From the NCBI GenBank assembly GCA_963969595.1, contig OZ018411.1, forward strand, positions 28,717,445 to 28,781,444: a DNA stretch of 64,000 bases, read 5' to 3'. The DNA comes from Neckera pumila (lineage: Eukaryota; Streptophyta; Bryopsida; Hypnales; Neckeraceae). Made by a program: the position numbers and the translations under genes. Position 1 is the first letter of the stretch, and each line of letters begins with the position of its first letter. The notes below the pieces were generated by a model, which saw nothing but the letters and a program-made list of their open reading frames with translations, searched no databases and was not told where the DNA came from. Below are positions 21,801 through 32,658 of the stretch, piece by piece.

Positions 21801-23255
21801 CTACATGATCTGAGATCGAGGCCGGAACAAGAATATTGATCCATTGTGCGGGTTACAACCTGCATGTGGATCATACTTGCACACACATCGCACAATTGCC
21901 ACATACGTGGCGTCAGACAACAACACCCCTCTCCACTTCCGACTGCAAGATTGCTACCAACTGTCATAAAGACCAACCTATAACACGCTGACTTAGAAAA
22001 CACTCACATGGGGACCCTCAACACGTTTTGGAGGTTCACAAGTACGCAGCATTGAAGGCTGCATTCCCTTAAGGAGATCCTCAGCAATAAGTGACCTCAA
22101 AGCCTCTTTCACTAGCTTAGTGGGTTTAAGGTTCAACGCGGATCCTTGACAATGCTGCATCGCTACAAAGCAATGTATGGGAACTTCAAGCAATTGACCA
22201 CAGATGCGTCACTGCGAGATGATACGGATTGAATTCAAATACAACTTCTCTATGCAGGATAATTGCACGTGCTCTCATAAGTGACTTCACGACGACACAT
22301 TCCTAACTTTACAAGCACGGGCACAATAAAAAAAAGGGGCCAGCGACAATGTACCTTCTTTGGCTGGACGTCCCGTTTCTTGTCTACGGTGGCCTTTGTC
22401 CTGGTCCTCGTCTCCCGCTTTGATGTTTTCCCTTGTGTACACATGGTCCACATGTTAAATATCAAAATGAATTGAAGGTGAAGGGATTGTATCTTAGCAC
22501 AATTACATGCTCTACGACTCCCCTCACCTTCTACGACATCCAAAAATTCATAAACTTATCCAATTCTGCGTCTCTGTATCATTTGAGCTATTGATTTGTT
22601 GACAATGTGGGGGTACTTTGAATGGAACGTAGTGACATTGGGACATTTCTATAGCGCCTCCAAGAGTGGCTACAAGTAAAATTTTAGGTACTTCTTGTCG
22701 TCAGCCAAGATGCGCAGCCACTTCACATAGAACGGAGTATTGATTAGGATGTTTGAGTGCAGATTGCAATTCATCCTACCACTCTTACTATCCACTATCA
22801 TCATGTTTGAATCATTAAATTTAGGCCATGTAGCATACACTACGCTCAAATTCTTGCCCCCTTAGGTCAAAAAACTCTCTTTAGTTGACAATACCTCACC
22901 GGATTTATCCAACCAGAGGAACAAGGGTTGAGGGTTTGCGTCCCCCTTCACCAAGGCCAGCATGGAAGGAACAACATCCTCCATGTAGGTTGCACCAAAA
23001 TGAAACAATAAAGTAATCAAAACAACAGGATATGAAAGATTTAAACCAAGGCCAGAAGACTATTTTCTTACAACTAGTCTGAGTGGAGGGACGGATCCTA
23101 GTATTTGGGTTTATCAAATCAAATAAGATATAATCCAAGAGCGTTCCGTGTACATTAAAAATTACCAATTTAGGGCTCCCCCTTACTGTTTCTCCTTTAC
23201 TTATCTCTCAAAATTTTGCTCACAGACTTACCAGGCTTGATCTCAATAGGCACAA
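21801..23255 (-). other. Decayed, unrecognised sequence right of the CACTA terminus
   Basis: Less AT-rich than spacer. The minus strand has short open stretches (about 23168-22905, 22543-22250 and 22193-21993) in different frames, as in an old coding region broken by frameshifts. I recognise no family. A transposon origin is likely from the setting but not shown. Confidence 0.3.
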
Positions 23256-23988
23256 GGGTCATTGCAAGAAACACATGTCCTCTGGAATTGTCACAAAGAG
23301 TTTGTGGAAGCTTCCTTTTGCGATAACTTTTGAAGCATAACTTGCATGAAGTTGAATTTTTTATTGGAGATGTATGTCTTGAGGTTAATCCTATATATTT
23401 CATATTTTTCACAATTTTTTTTAAATCATTTTATATTTAAATTTAAATTTAGCTAATTTGTCACGTTTTGCAATTAAGGGGTTTTAAGTAAAAAGGAGTC
23501 CCCAAATTTAATGATTTAGAGTTGAAATTTCTATGGTCTATTTGCATAGTAGGAACTCATATTTCCACTAAGGGGCATTTAAAAATATTTTATTTTGTGT
23601 TGTCTACGTCCATGCAAAGAGGGCTCTCTTGTGCGCACAGTTTAGAACATATAAAATGGTTTCAAGATCAATTTTTAGGTCAAATCCCTTCACCATAAAT
23701 TCTTCCCAAATTGTCTATTTTTACTTTCTTTGAAAATTGTTTTTCCTATTTTTTACAAATTTAAACGTCAAAGTATGTATTTTCTTCAAAATTTCAGCTC
23801 ACTCTTTTTTGTGAATAACTTTTGATCTAGATTTTTTTTAGATCTGAAACTTTGGGGATATGCTACTTTTAGTCCTGTACTAATTGTCTTTAATTTATGT
23901 TATTTAAAAAAATTCATATGCAAAAGCTTATGAGTACTAAAGTACTAGCCAAAAACAGGCCAAAGTGGTATGTGTTTCTTGCAACGAC
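23256..23988 (+). mobile_element. R1-family MITE, copy 6
   Basis: The clearest family ends: GTCATTGCAAGAAACACATG on the left, and GTCGTTGCAAGAAACACATA as the reverse complement of the right end. About 733 bp and non-coding. Used here as the family reference. Confidence 0.85.
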
Positions 23989-24740
23989 ACGCAAAAGCTA
24001 GAGAATCTGCAGAGGTACTGTAGAAACCTAGAAACAAGATTTTTATTATTTAAAATAGAATTAGGAACAAAAGATCCAATCTAAGCAAATTTTTTTGATT
24101 CTTTAGGAAAGAATTAGAAAAATTAATGGGATTATGGATAGGTCAAATGTAGTGTAGTTACTAAGAGATAAAATGATTAAGGTGGGAAAACAGAATTTCT
24201 CAACTTGACCGGAAATCAGAATCGCAATTTAGATTTGGGAACCAATTTCAAAATCCCTTGTGATATTGGAAGTGGATACAAAACTTTACTAGAAGCTAAC
24301 GGGAGTATTGCGGGAAAAAAAGGAACTTTCAACGGTCAAAAAAATTCCCGTTAAACACAGACAGTCAAACTCAATGGCTAGAAACCGGAATTAGGAGGAC
24401 GAGAAGGAGACTTTAGTTTTCACTTTCATTCTTTGCTATCTGAGTGCTCGTCTCTCTGAGGAGTGTTTTGGCTATATTTTGAGTGTTCGCAAAAGAAATT
24501 TAGAGTGTCAGTTTCCAGTTCCCGTTATGCAAGTAAGAGGCAACCAGTCTTTAGTACGAGTGTCTTGAGGGATTAGCGTTTGTCTTCAAAGTGACTGGGA
24601 TGAGGATCTCTTTTTTGAGTGTGTTGTTACCACTAAGAAGAGATAGAGAAGACAAACGCTATAGAGGAGCCGCTTCTGGTTAACCTCTGGTCGGTGATTC
24701 TAGGTGTGCTAAAGGGCAAGAAGGAAAAAAAGCAGCTGGA
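23989..24740. other. Spacer
   Basis: No gene seen. It precedes the tnp2 relic and may be the 5' part of the same element. Confidence 0.4.
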
Positions 24741-26143
24741 GGAAGATTTGATCCAGATTGGCCGTCATGGGTTTTTGTTGCGCCCACGGAACTTGAAAGA
24801 CAAGGGGATGGTGTGAGAACTCATGGTGGGCCAGTCAAATGAGTGGAACCAGATGGTGAGGGGATTGCCATCTAAGTGGTCATCCGAGCTATGGAAAAAT
24901 GCGTACGGATTCCCCAAGGAAGGAGAAGGATTGTCTTCACGCATTGACAAGTACGTGCAGGGTATGTTTTCCAATCCAGTTAACCCTAAAGATGGGTATG
25001 CAATTGCAGATTGTATGAAATCCCAATCCATGAGAGTCTTAGAGTTCTTAGTTCCCATTTTGTATCCGGAAAGGCCAAATATTCGGGGATAGGAAAGTCA
25101 GTTGGGGGATAGTAATTCGAGATCTAGTAACCAAGATGATTTCAATGGTCGGCAAATCTAAGCCTTCCGCCTTTAGCCCCTTTCTCTTACACCTTTACCA
25201 TTCCTTAGAGCTACTGAGAGATAAGGAGAGTACGATTTATAAGTCGGTTGTTACCACTTGGAATCCCTCTTGGAAGAGTTGCTGGAGTTATGGGCAGGAA
25301 TATTAGCCTACGATATAACAAAAGATGTCGGCGACAGGTTATTCCAGCTACGTGCCATGTTGCTTTAGAATATATATGACTTCCCAAGCTATGGCACAAT
25401 AGCCGGCGGATTTTCTCATCAAGGATATGCAGCTTGTCCATGGTGCGGAATAGATTTAGGCACCGAGCATTCTATTGAGCTTGGTAAGTACACATATGGA
25501 TCCACAAGGTGATGGCTGCACAAATCTCATCCTTACAGATCAGAAGATATGAAAGACCACTTTGATGTTGGTCTTTCAATGTAGGGCCGCAAAGTCAGAA
25601 CTGACCTTATGAGGGATACCATGGTTTGTAGCATCATTTGCTATACTCTGGACGTAATGCATTGTGAAATGAACTTGGCAAAGAACTTCTTGAAAACCAT
25701 AACGGGGAAGAAGGAACACCGTGAAGGTCAAGAGAGACTTGCAAAGGCGCAACATGAGGAAGCACCTCTGACTAATTCCAAACCCATGGAAGCCGGAAAA
25801 GATGGTGAAGCCTCGGGAACCATACATATTGCCGGATGATGAGTTTGAGAAGTTTGCAAGGTGCACGGAGTCACTGAAGACGCCCAATGGGTATTCTTCT
25901 GACTTGGGCAAGTGCATTTGGAAGAAGAACTTCGGTGGCCTCAAGTCACATAATAACCACGTATTAATGCAACAGGTGCTGCCTCTAGTACTTCGTGGCC
26001 TAATGCAATCCGGGCCACACATGGCAGTCATGAGGATGTGCAAAGTCTTTAATAGGCGTTTGTGCACAAAGGTCTACAATCCTACAGACTTCCCATCACA
26101 AGAGCAAGATGTGGCGGAAAGTATGGCACGATTGATCACTTAA
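24741..26143 (+). pseudogene. CACTA transposase (tnp2 / Transposase_21) relic
   Basis: Fragments in order on the plus strand: an N-terminal block at 24823-25092 (VRGLPSKWSSELWKNAYGFP), then a Transposase_21 core with YDFPSYGTIAG at about 25372, YAACPWCGIDLGTEHS at about 25425 and DVMHCEMNLAKNFL at about 25650. A conserved C-terminal block follows at 25802-26142 (LKTPNGYSSDLGKCIWKKNF, GLKSHNNHVLMQQVLPLVLR). The tnp2 family encodes the CACTA transposase. Several stop codons interrupt it (for example near 25367, 25512 and 25581), and there is a frame change around 25740, so it cannot make a full protein. It lies outside the 12.0-21.8 kb element and so belongs to a second CACTA element or a rearranged part. 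Confidence 0.8.
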
Positions 26144-28420
26144 GCAATTATATGTAATTGTAGGGTGGGTTTTTTTAGTGAGGGTATTTTTCAAGTGCAA
26201 AAAATAGAGTTTACAAGGGTTTCATAATTTTCCATATTTTTTTTCTCAAAACAAAAATTACCATAAATTTTTTAACGGAAGATTTTGTTCTTCCCATATT
26301 GGTGATATAGAGCTTGCTTTTTCCGACCATGGGCTAAAAACAAAATCGACCAAGGACTTGTTGCAATATCGAGAGACTTGTAGCCATTGCAATTATAAAA
26401 AACAAAATCGACCAAGGACTTGTTGCAATATCGAGAGACTTGTAGCCATTGCAATTATAATGTGCCACAATTGCCCCAGGAACCCTGCTATAATTAATCA
26501 ATGTTCATCTCCTCCTTCACGGAAAGAGAACAACCTACATAGTCAAAATGGGGGGTGATCAGGAATGGGTTGCTTCCTATAACTTATTCCAAAACAGAGT
26601 GTTTCAAGACTGCTTGCAGCTTCTAGCAAAACGCTCCAGCCATGGCCAACGCTGTCTTCAATTGACGAAGAATCCAACCAAAGACGTGATACTGCGTCAT
26701 GGTGCAAGAGCGGTAGTCAATCAAAACCAGGCTTGCGGGACCCACATGTGGGAGATATCATGCTGAACCAGAGAAGAGAATCCCTACAGTAAGCTTAGGT
26801 AACACAAGATGTCCTTGCGACTCATGATCACTGTAGAATAGTATGCTACTTGCAGTTATTCTTTACAAGCCGACCTGCTAAGTCATGACTTGGTAGTGTC
26901 AATTTCGTTAAAGAGGCGCAATTCCAACGCCAAAATCGTAGCCCAAATCTACACAATGCTCCAAAAACTAGGCCAAACATAGAGATATGTTTCAGGCCGC
27001 GCGGTCTGAGAGGTACGTGCCAAGTCGTTGAAGACGACAATTTAACGAAATTGAATTTTAGTCCTTAATAAGAGGACTGCAATTTATCAGTCGAAAACTG
27101 CAACCGGAACCTTCTCAGGTTCAAGTCTTCAACGGAAATGAAACTCCCTAGCACTGATTCTGTGCAGAATTGTTATCACTTTGAACAAGAGCCTCAAACA
27201 CACTCAAACCAACTAGAGGGTGGCTTGTCCACGTCCTTTCAAACTTGATACAGTGTATATTTTCCTCATCTGGATTTCTTCAGTGCGACCTGTGTAGAAA
27301 AGAAAAGCGTGACCCTGATCAAGAATCACTAATTTCTCACTTGGATAAGATCGAAGCCGCGTTACACGTCTCCTTCGGATGCATCTGAAAAGAGGAAAAA
27401 ACTCAGGACTTCACTACTCCAGGAGTTTGAAAATCACGCCTTTATCGACGAATATTTTAATGCGACTTTTAATTTGATTACGGGAAGCCATTCCCGATCA
27501 GCTTCACATTCTCTTCCCCCCTCCAAAAATTCTCATTCAATCCAGATCTGCTTACTTGAGTGAAGCAGTCTCCATTAATTTCTGGGAACAGCTACTCCCT
27601 AACCCCTTTTCCCTGCTCTACTTTTTCTCCAATTTTATAATTTGGGGGACTTCAGGTACACACTAGTGCAAACCCACGTTGAAATTTAAGCAACAACATA
27701 ACTTATAAACAACATTTGCATTGTGTTTCAACTTCTGGGCAGTGGGTTAATTCCATGGCGATCGTTCCTAATATTGTTTTTCTAACGTTTTTTATTTTTC
27801 CTTCACGTCACCATTTGTCTTGACAAGTTTGCACCATTGCAAGCCCCCTCTTGAGATGTCCAACGCGTTTTTGAGAGAACAACCCTTCCAACTAGAACTT
27901 TCAGATGTAACCTTTAGGGTAAAAAACACATCCCAATGCTGCTGTTCAATAATTGAAAATATTGAGAGTTTTCTGATCATGGAGTCACTCTGAGTCTGAA
28001 AACATATCGCATGACAACTTCGCAAGTGCTCTCTACACCAATAATCAGAAAGTACAGAATTCTTAAGAGACTTACTTTTGAGCACAATAAATCAGTGTAG
28101 TGCAAAACCCCTGTTAAAGTTAAGAAATTAAAACAACATGAGAAAATTCTAACACAACATTCTGTCTCCAAAATTTCTGAAACTGATTTCTCCAGAACTG
28201 ATTATTTCTCATCCATGATTTAGTCACTCGATCTCCATTCACTTTTAATATTATTAAGCGATATTATTATTTGCTACTCTAGCTACACCCAACATTTGTA
28301 GAAAAAACGCCGCTGCACACAACGCTGTTTTCCACCAGCGGGCAGCTAGATAGTTGAAAACGCCTCCCAACATTGAGTGTTTTCTAGTCTCATTCCAACA
28401 GGATCCAAGCAGTCATCCCC
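26144..28420. other. Spacer upstream of the germin-like gene
   Basis: Contains a 62 bp tandem duplication (26341-26460). A CACTAGTGCAAACCCACGTT segment at about 27663 has a related copy (TAGTGCAAAACCCCTGTTAA) near 28098, possibly CACTA-like subterminal sequence. No credible gene. Confidence 0.4.
26341..26460 (+). repeat. 62 bp tandem duplication
   Basis: CAAAATCGACCAAGGACTTG and the following 40 bases are repeated exactly at 26341 and 26403. The identity implies a recent event. Confidence 0.9.
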
Positions 28421-28978
28421 GAGCTCTACATAAACCCATTACACCCCAGCAACTATCGTAACCATTCCCACACCCATCAATCTACTCGCACTCTCGGTAC
28501 ATGTGTCCAACTTCTGCATTCCTCAAACACGTACCGCAGTGAGTCCATCTGAACATGCAGTATACATTAGTGACCTAGCTGATTGGAACAGTTCACTCTC
28601 TGACTGCAATTGCCTTCATTTCAATTGATCGAACTCCTGATCAACTTCATCGATCAATACACAACGATCAATTATCAATTGTCGACTCTTCGCCATTTGG
28701 GCAACCCTTTGTAAAACTGTGCAGGACTTACATCTGCATGTCGTAGCAAGGTTCCAATTCCGCATTTCATCTAAATCGGCAATAGGAAAACTGTCTGCCA
28801 AATTTTGTGATACATAGATCATAGTCTTCGATACTCTGATAGGTAGCTAGACCGTTTCCGCTTCCTTGCTTAGCATTCTCTGACAGCAATCGGTTCGTAA
28901 TAGACCTCGTGATCGATCAACTCCAGAACGTTGAATTCGTCAAGAATCTGTTCGGAGCACGTACGTACCGGTCGAGCG

Positions 28979-29629
28979 ATGGGTATGACTCACTTGTGGG
29001 TGACAATGGCGGTAATGGTGAGCTTCTCCATGACAATAGCGATGGCATCCGACGCAGACCCCCTCCAAGACTTCTGCGTCGCCGACTTCACCACCAATCT
29101 CACCATCAACGGCTTCCCATGCAAGCCCCACCACAACGTAACCTTCGCAGACTTCCTCTCCACCGCCTTAACACAACCAGGCGACACCAACAACTTCAAC
29201 AAAATCGCAGTCACCCCTGCTTTTGTCTCCACCTTCCCGGCACTCAACACACTCGGAATCGCCGCTGCACGCATCGACCTCGCCAAGGGAGGAGTCAACC
29301 CGCCACACACTCATCCGAGAGCGAGTGAGATCGTCCTGGTGGTTAAAGGGGAGTTGTACGCGGGCTTTGTGGATACCAATAACACGTTGTTCGCAGGAAT
29401 TCTGAAGGCTGGGGAGTTGGTGGTGATTCCACGGGGGTTACTTCACTTTCAGTTGAATGTTGGCAAGGGGGATGCTTTGGCGTTTGCTGCTTTTGATAGT
29501 CAGAATCCCGGAACGGAAGTGGTTGCGGATGCGTTGTTTGGGAGTGGAGTGAAGGAGGAGGTGCTGGAGAAGGCGTTTAGAGTGAGTGAGCAGACTGTGG
29601 ACATGATCCAGAAAGAGTTTCAGGGGTAA
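28979..29629 (+). CDS. Germin-like protein (cupin), secreted
   Basis: 216 residues, typical germin length, single exon. The ATG at 28979 begins a signal peptide of about 24 residues (hydrophobic MTHLWVTMAVMVSFSM, cut near MAS-DAD). The mature part has the two conserved cysteines (DFC and NGFPC). Germin box 1 is NPPHTHPRASE, giving the His, His and Glu metal ligands. Box 2 is VIPRGLLHFQLNVG, giving the fourth ligand, His. Germins are apoplastic manganese hexamers, with oxalate oxidase or superoxide dismutase activity in some members, but sequence alone does not fix the activity. AATAAA at 29944-29949 is a candidate poly(A) signal. A broken relative lies at 60.1-60.6 kb on the other strand. Confidence 0.95.
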   Translation: MGMTHLWVTMAVMVSFSMTIAMASDADPLQDFCVADFTTNLTINGFPCKPHHNVTFADFLSTALTQPGDTNNFNKIAVTPAFVSTFPALNTLGIAAARIDLAKGGVNPPHTHPRASEIVLVVKGELYAGFVDTNNTLFAGILKAGELVVIPRGLLHFQLNVGKGDALAFAAFDSQNPGTEVVADALFGSGVKEEVLEKAFRVSEQTVDMIQKEFQG

Positions 29630-30796
29630 ATAATTTCCCTGAATCAGGCATTTGTTTAAAGTTCGCAAGTGATCAGATGGTGTCAATCGATCGCAGATTA
29701 TAGTACTTAGCATACATACTTGCAGGATACTGGTTTTGAGGAGGTTGAAATATGGAAGTGGTCTGAGTATGTGTAGGTTTGTTGTGTTTAGTATCCATAG
29801 CTTCCAATTTAATTAAGTCTAAATTTATTTGATTTAAACTTAACTTCGGTTGAACAGTACGTGTTTGATTTAATGACACTCGGAAACTACTGCCACGGTA
29901 CCCGTGGTAATATTCAATGAAGCCAGTCACTGTGCTTCTTGTCAATAAAGAACTGGTGTAAGTTTGAGTTATCTGCGTCGGTGGTGCACAAGTCATGGTT
30001 TGTAGGAGTTCATTGTAATTCCAGGATTTTTTCGAAATAACGAAGGGTGCGGTGATTGTCTGTGAATGGAATGAGGAAATTAATAGGTGACCTTTTCGTG
30101 ACTGTTGATTTGGATGTCCTAAATTGAATCGATTCAACTATTTTCAGCTACTACAGTACTTAAAATTGCTCGGTTGGCTATGATTTCACATCTTCTGGGC
30201 AGTCTGCAAGTGTGGCTGCGACCTCTACGTTCATCTGCACACACTGAATATTGTTTAATTTGCGAACTTACGGTCAGTGCACCTGTTAGTAGTGAAAATC
30301 TGAAGGGACTGGAATTGAAGACGCTTGGATCATGACTGACGGCGTTAGTGACAAAGTTGGAGTATCTGCTCAGTCAATGTATTTGTTTCGGAGATCTAGA
30401 GTGACAAAGTTGGGAATATCTGAATTAAAACATGCAAAAGAATGGTCATATTAGTTAAATTGGTTAGTTACGTAGCTCTACAAATTAATGAGGACGTATA
30501 AGTACGCCAGATCTATCTAAAACTAGGACTGATATAGCTCTGGGGTTTCAGATGTGAGATGCATCCCAGCTCAGTAATTCCTGAAATGGCCAATAGGTCA
30601 ACTTAGTGGCCAACTGATCTTCATAGATCTATATCTATAATCTTCTCAGACTTTAGCGCTTTGGGTACTTGAACTGCACATTTTTATCACTCAGAAATTT
30701 TCCATTTTATCAATATATGACCATCCAGCTTAGGCGCCTCCCCAGTTCATTAGAAACGAAATGGGGTCTCAAGATGGCAGCCAGAGGGCGGCCAGA
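29630..30796. other. Germin-like gene 3' flank
   Basis: Probably 3' UTR to about 29970, with AATAAA at 29944. Then spacer with no gene seen. Confidence 0.5.
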
Positions 30797-31044
30797 CATT
30801 ACAGAAAACTTATGGGCCCTGTGGAGGGCCGTTAGGATTTATACAGTGAAAAAATTACTATTATTATTGTTATTATTATTACAAATATTTAAAAAATATT
30901 TTTTAATTGGAAATCCGACGGGGCGCACCGGTTGACTGCTCACCTTACATGATTCCCTAACGGCTTTTTGGATTGATATTTTATCTTAAAGCACATTTTC
31001 ATGCATCTTAGCAGCCCTCCCATGGTCGGAAATTTTCTGTAATG
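30797..31044. mobile_element. R2-family MITE, copy d
   Basis: The left end is CATTACAGAAAACTTATGGG. The reverse complement of the right end is CATTACAGAAAATTTCCGAC. Both are followed by a GGAGGGC motif. A (TTA)n tract lies inside. 248 bp, non-coding. Confidence 0.7.
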
Positions 31045-31935
31045 GTTGGACAAGAAACCCAAATAAATACTTCCCTCTCTATCTCAAATTATACCAATAT
31101 TTCCTTCATAAAATATAAAAGAAAGAATGATATATTTTGAGGCAAAGGGAGTAATTTATATATGTATATATTTTTATTTTTATTTATTTTTTTATTTATT
31201 TTTATTTTAAAATATTTCTACCTCTGTTTCAAAATGATCTTCTTGTTGGACAAAATGTTCCGGATTAAGGCTAAAAATAACATTTAAAAAATCAATTTTG
31301 TGCTACAAGAAGAGTTTGGTGCACTCCAAGCATTCTGAAAACTTTGAGTTTTGAAGAACTTTTCAAAGTATAGTTTTGAAATATTGAAAAATAGAATTTT
31401 TGAGGCATTTTCAAAGGGTAGCACTGGTTAATTAATTGTTGAGTGTGAGTTCATCATTTTGGAAGCATTTAATATATGCCCAAGACTATGTGTAGCCCTT
31501 TGTTCTGCCTCCCAAAGCTTCATCTCTTTCAATTAAGCAATATTTAAAGAGATGCAAAAATAAGAATGAACAATGTTGATTGACCCTTTAAGTCATTTCA
31601 TTTGTCTTAGTTTGATTGATGATTGCATGGATAGAAGGGGACTACTACTACTTGGAGTTGTTTTGTTGGTTCCAAAGTACAATTGAAAACCAAATCTGAC
31701 CAATTTGCAATGTCATAAGTGCAACAAGAAGATCATTTTGGAACACAAAATGCAGGCCAATAAGAAGATTATTTTGGAACAGAGAGAATACTTTTTATTT
31801 GGACATTTAGGGGCACTGGTCCAGAGTTGGCGTCCCTCTTAAATCTATATTTTCTCTAATGTCTTTTGGTACTTTGAAAATTAATGTGTCATTTTCACAA
31901 GTACAAGGTTAAACCAAGCTAGTTAATATAATGTA
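31045..31935. other. AT-rich spacer
   Basis: No gene seen. Confidence 0.55.
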
Positions 31936-32658
31936 GGGTGATTGCACAAAACACCTGCCAATTTTGTTGCATTTTACAGTTTTCATGCTTTTGGAGGGAA
32001 ATACTTTAAAATTAGAAAAAAACAAATTTTAATTTTAAATTTTAAGAAAAAACATACACCTATAAAATGAAGGTAACTACTAAAGGAAAATCACAAGAAA
32101 ATTTCCTAAGTAGGAGAACTAGAAAAGTGCCAAATCTTAAGAAAATACATATTTTGATGTTGTAAATAGGAAAAAAGAGGAAAAAATTTAAATAAAGAAA
32201 ATAATAAAATTTTATCTATAGCAATTCTATGGAGATAGTCATTCACCAAAAAATCCATCAAAATAATTTCTTACATCTTTCAAAATGCAAGTAGAAAGAG
32301 GCTCACTTTGTAGACTTCTAGACAACATATAATTTGATATTTTTACAAATCCTTTGAACAATAGCTAAAAGTATACTACAAGACCATCTCCTCCAAATTT
32401 CAACTCCAAATTTTTTTTTGGGAACTATTTTGTTAAAAAAAAATTGGCAAGTGTGACATAAAATTGGGGGCTATTTTTAGATAGTATATTTTTTTCTAAT
32501 CCAAAAGATGATGTAAGGTGTATAATAGTCATGTGAACCTTGCCTATAAATTTTGAGTCATTTGAACCCAAAATGCAAAAGTTATGGCATAAAAATAGAT
32601 CAACTAGAGACGTTAGACATGTGAAAGAGAATAGTATATGTGTTTCATGCAATTATCC
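31936..32658 (-). mobile_element. R1-family MITE, copy 7
   Basis: Ends GGGTGATTGCACAAAACACC and GTGTTTCATGCAATTATCC are inverted. The internal 'acatacacctataaaatgaaggta' and 'ggagaactagaaaagtgccaaat' match copies 3 and 5. About 720 bp. Confidence 0.7.

Noticed and set aside
28931..28978. TTG-initiated N-terminal extension of the germin-like protein
   Set aside because: The ATG at 28979 gives a proper signal peptide. The extension is hydrophilic and would mask it.
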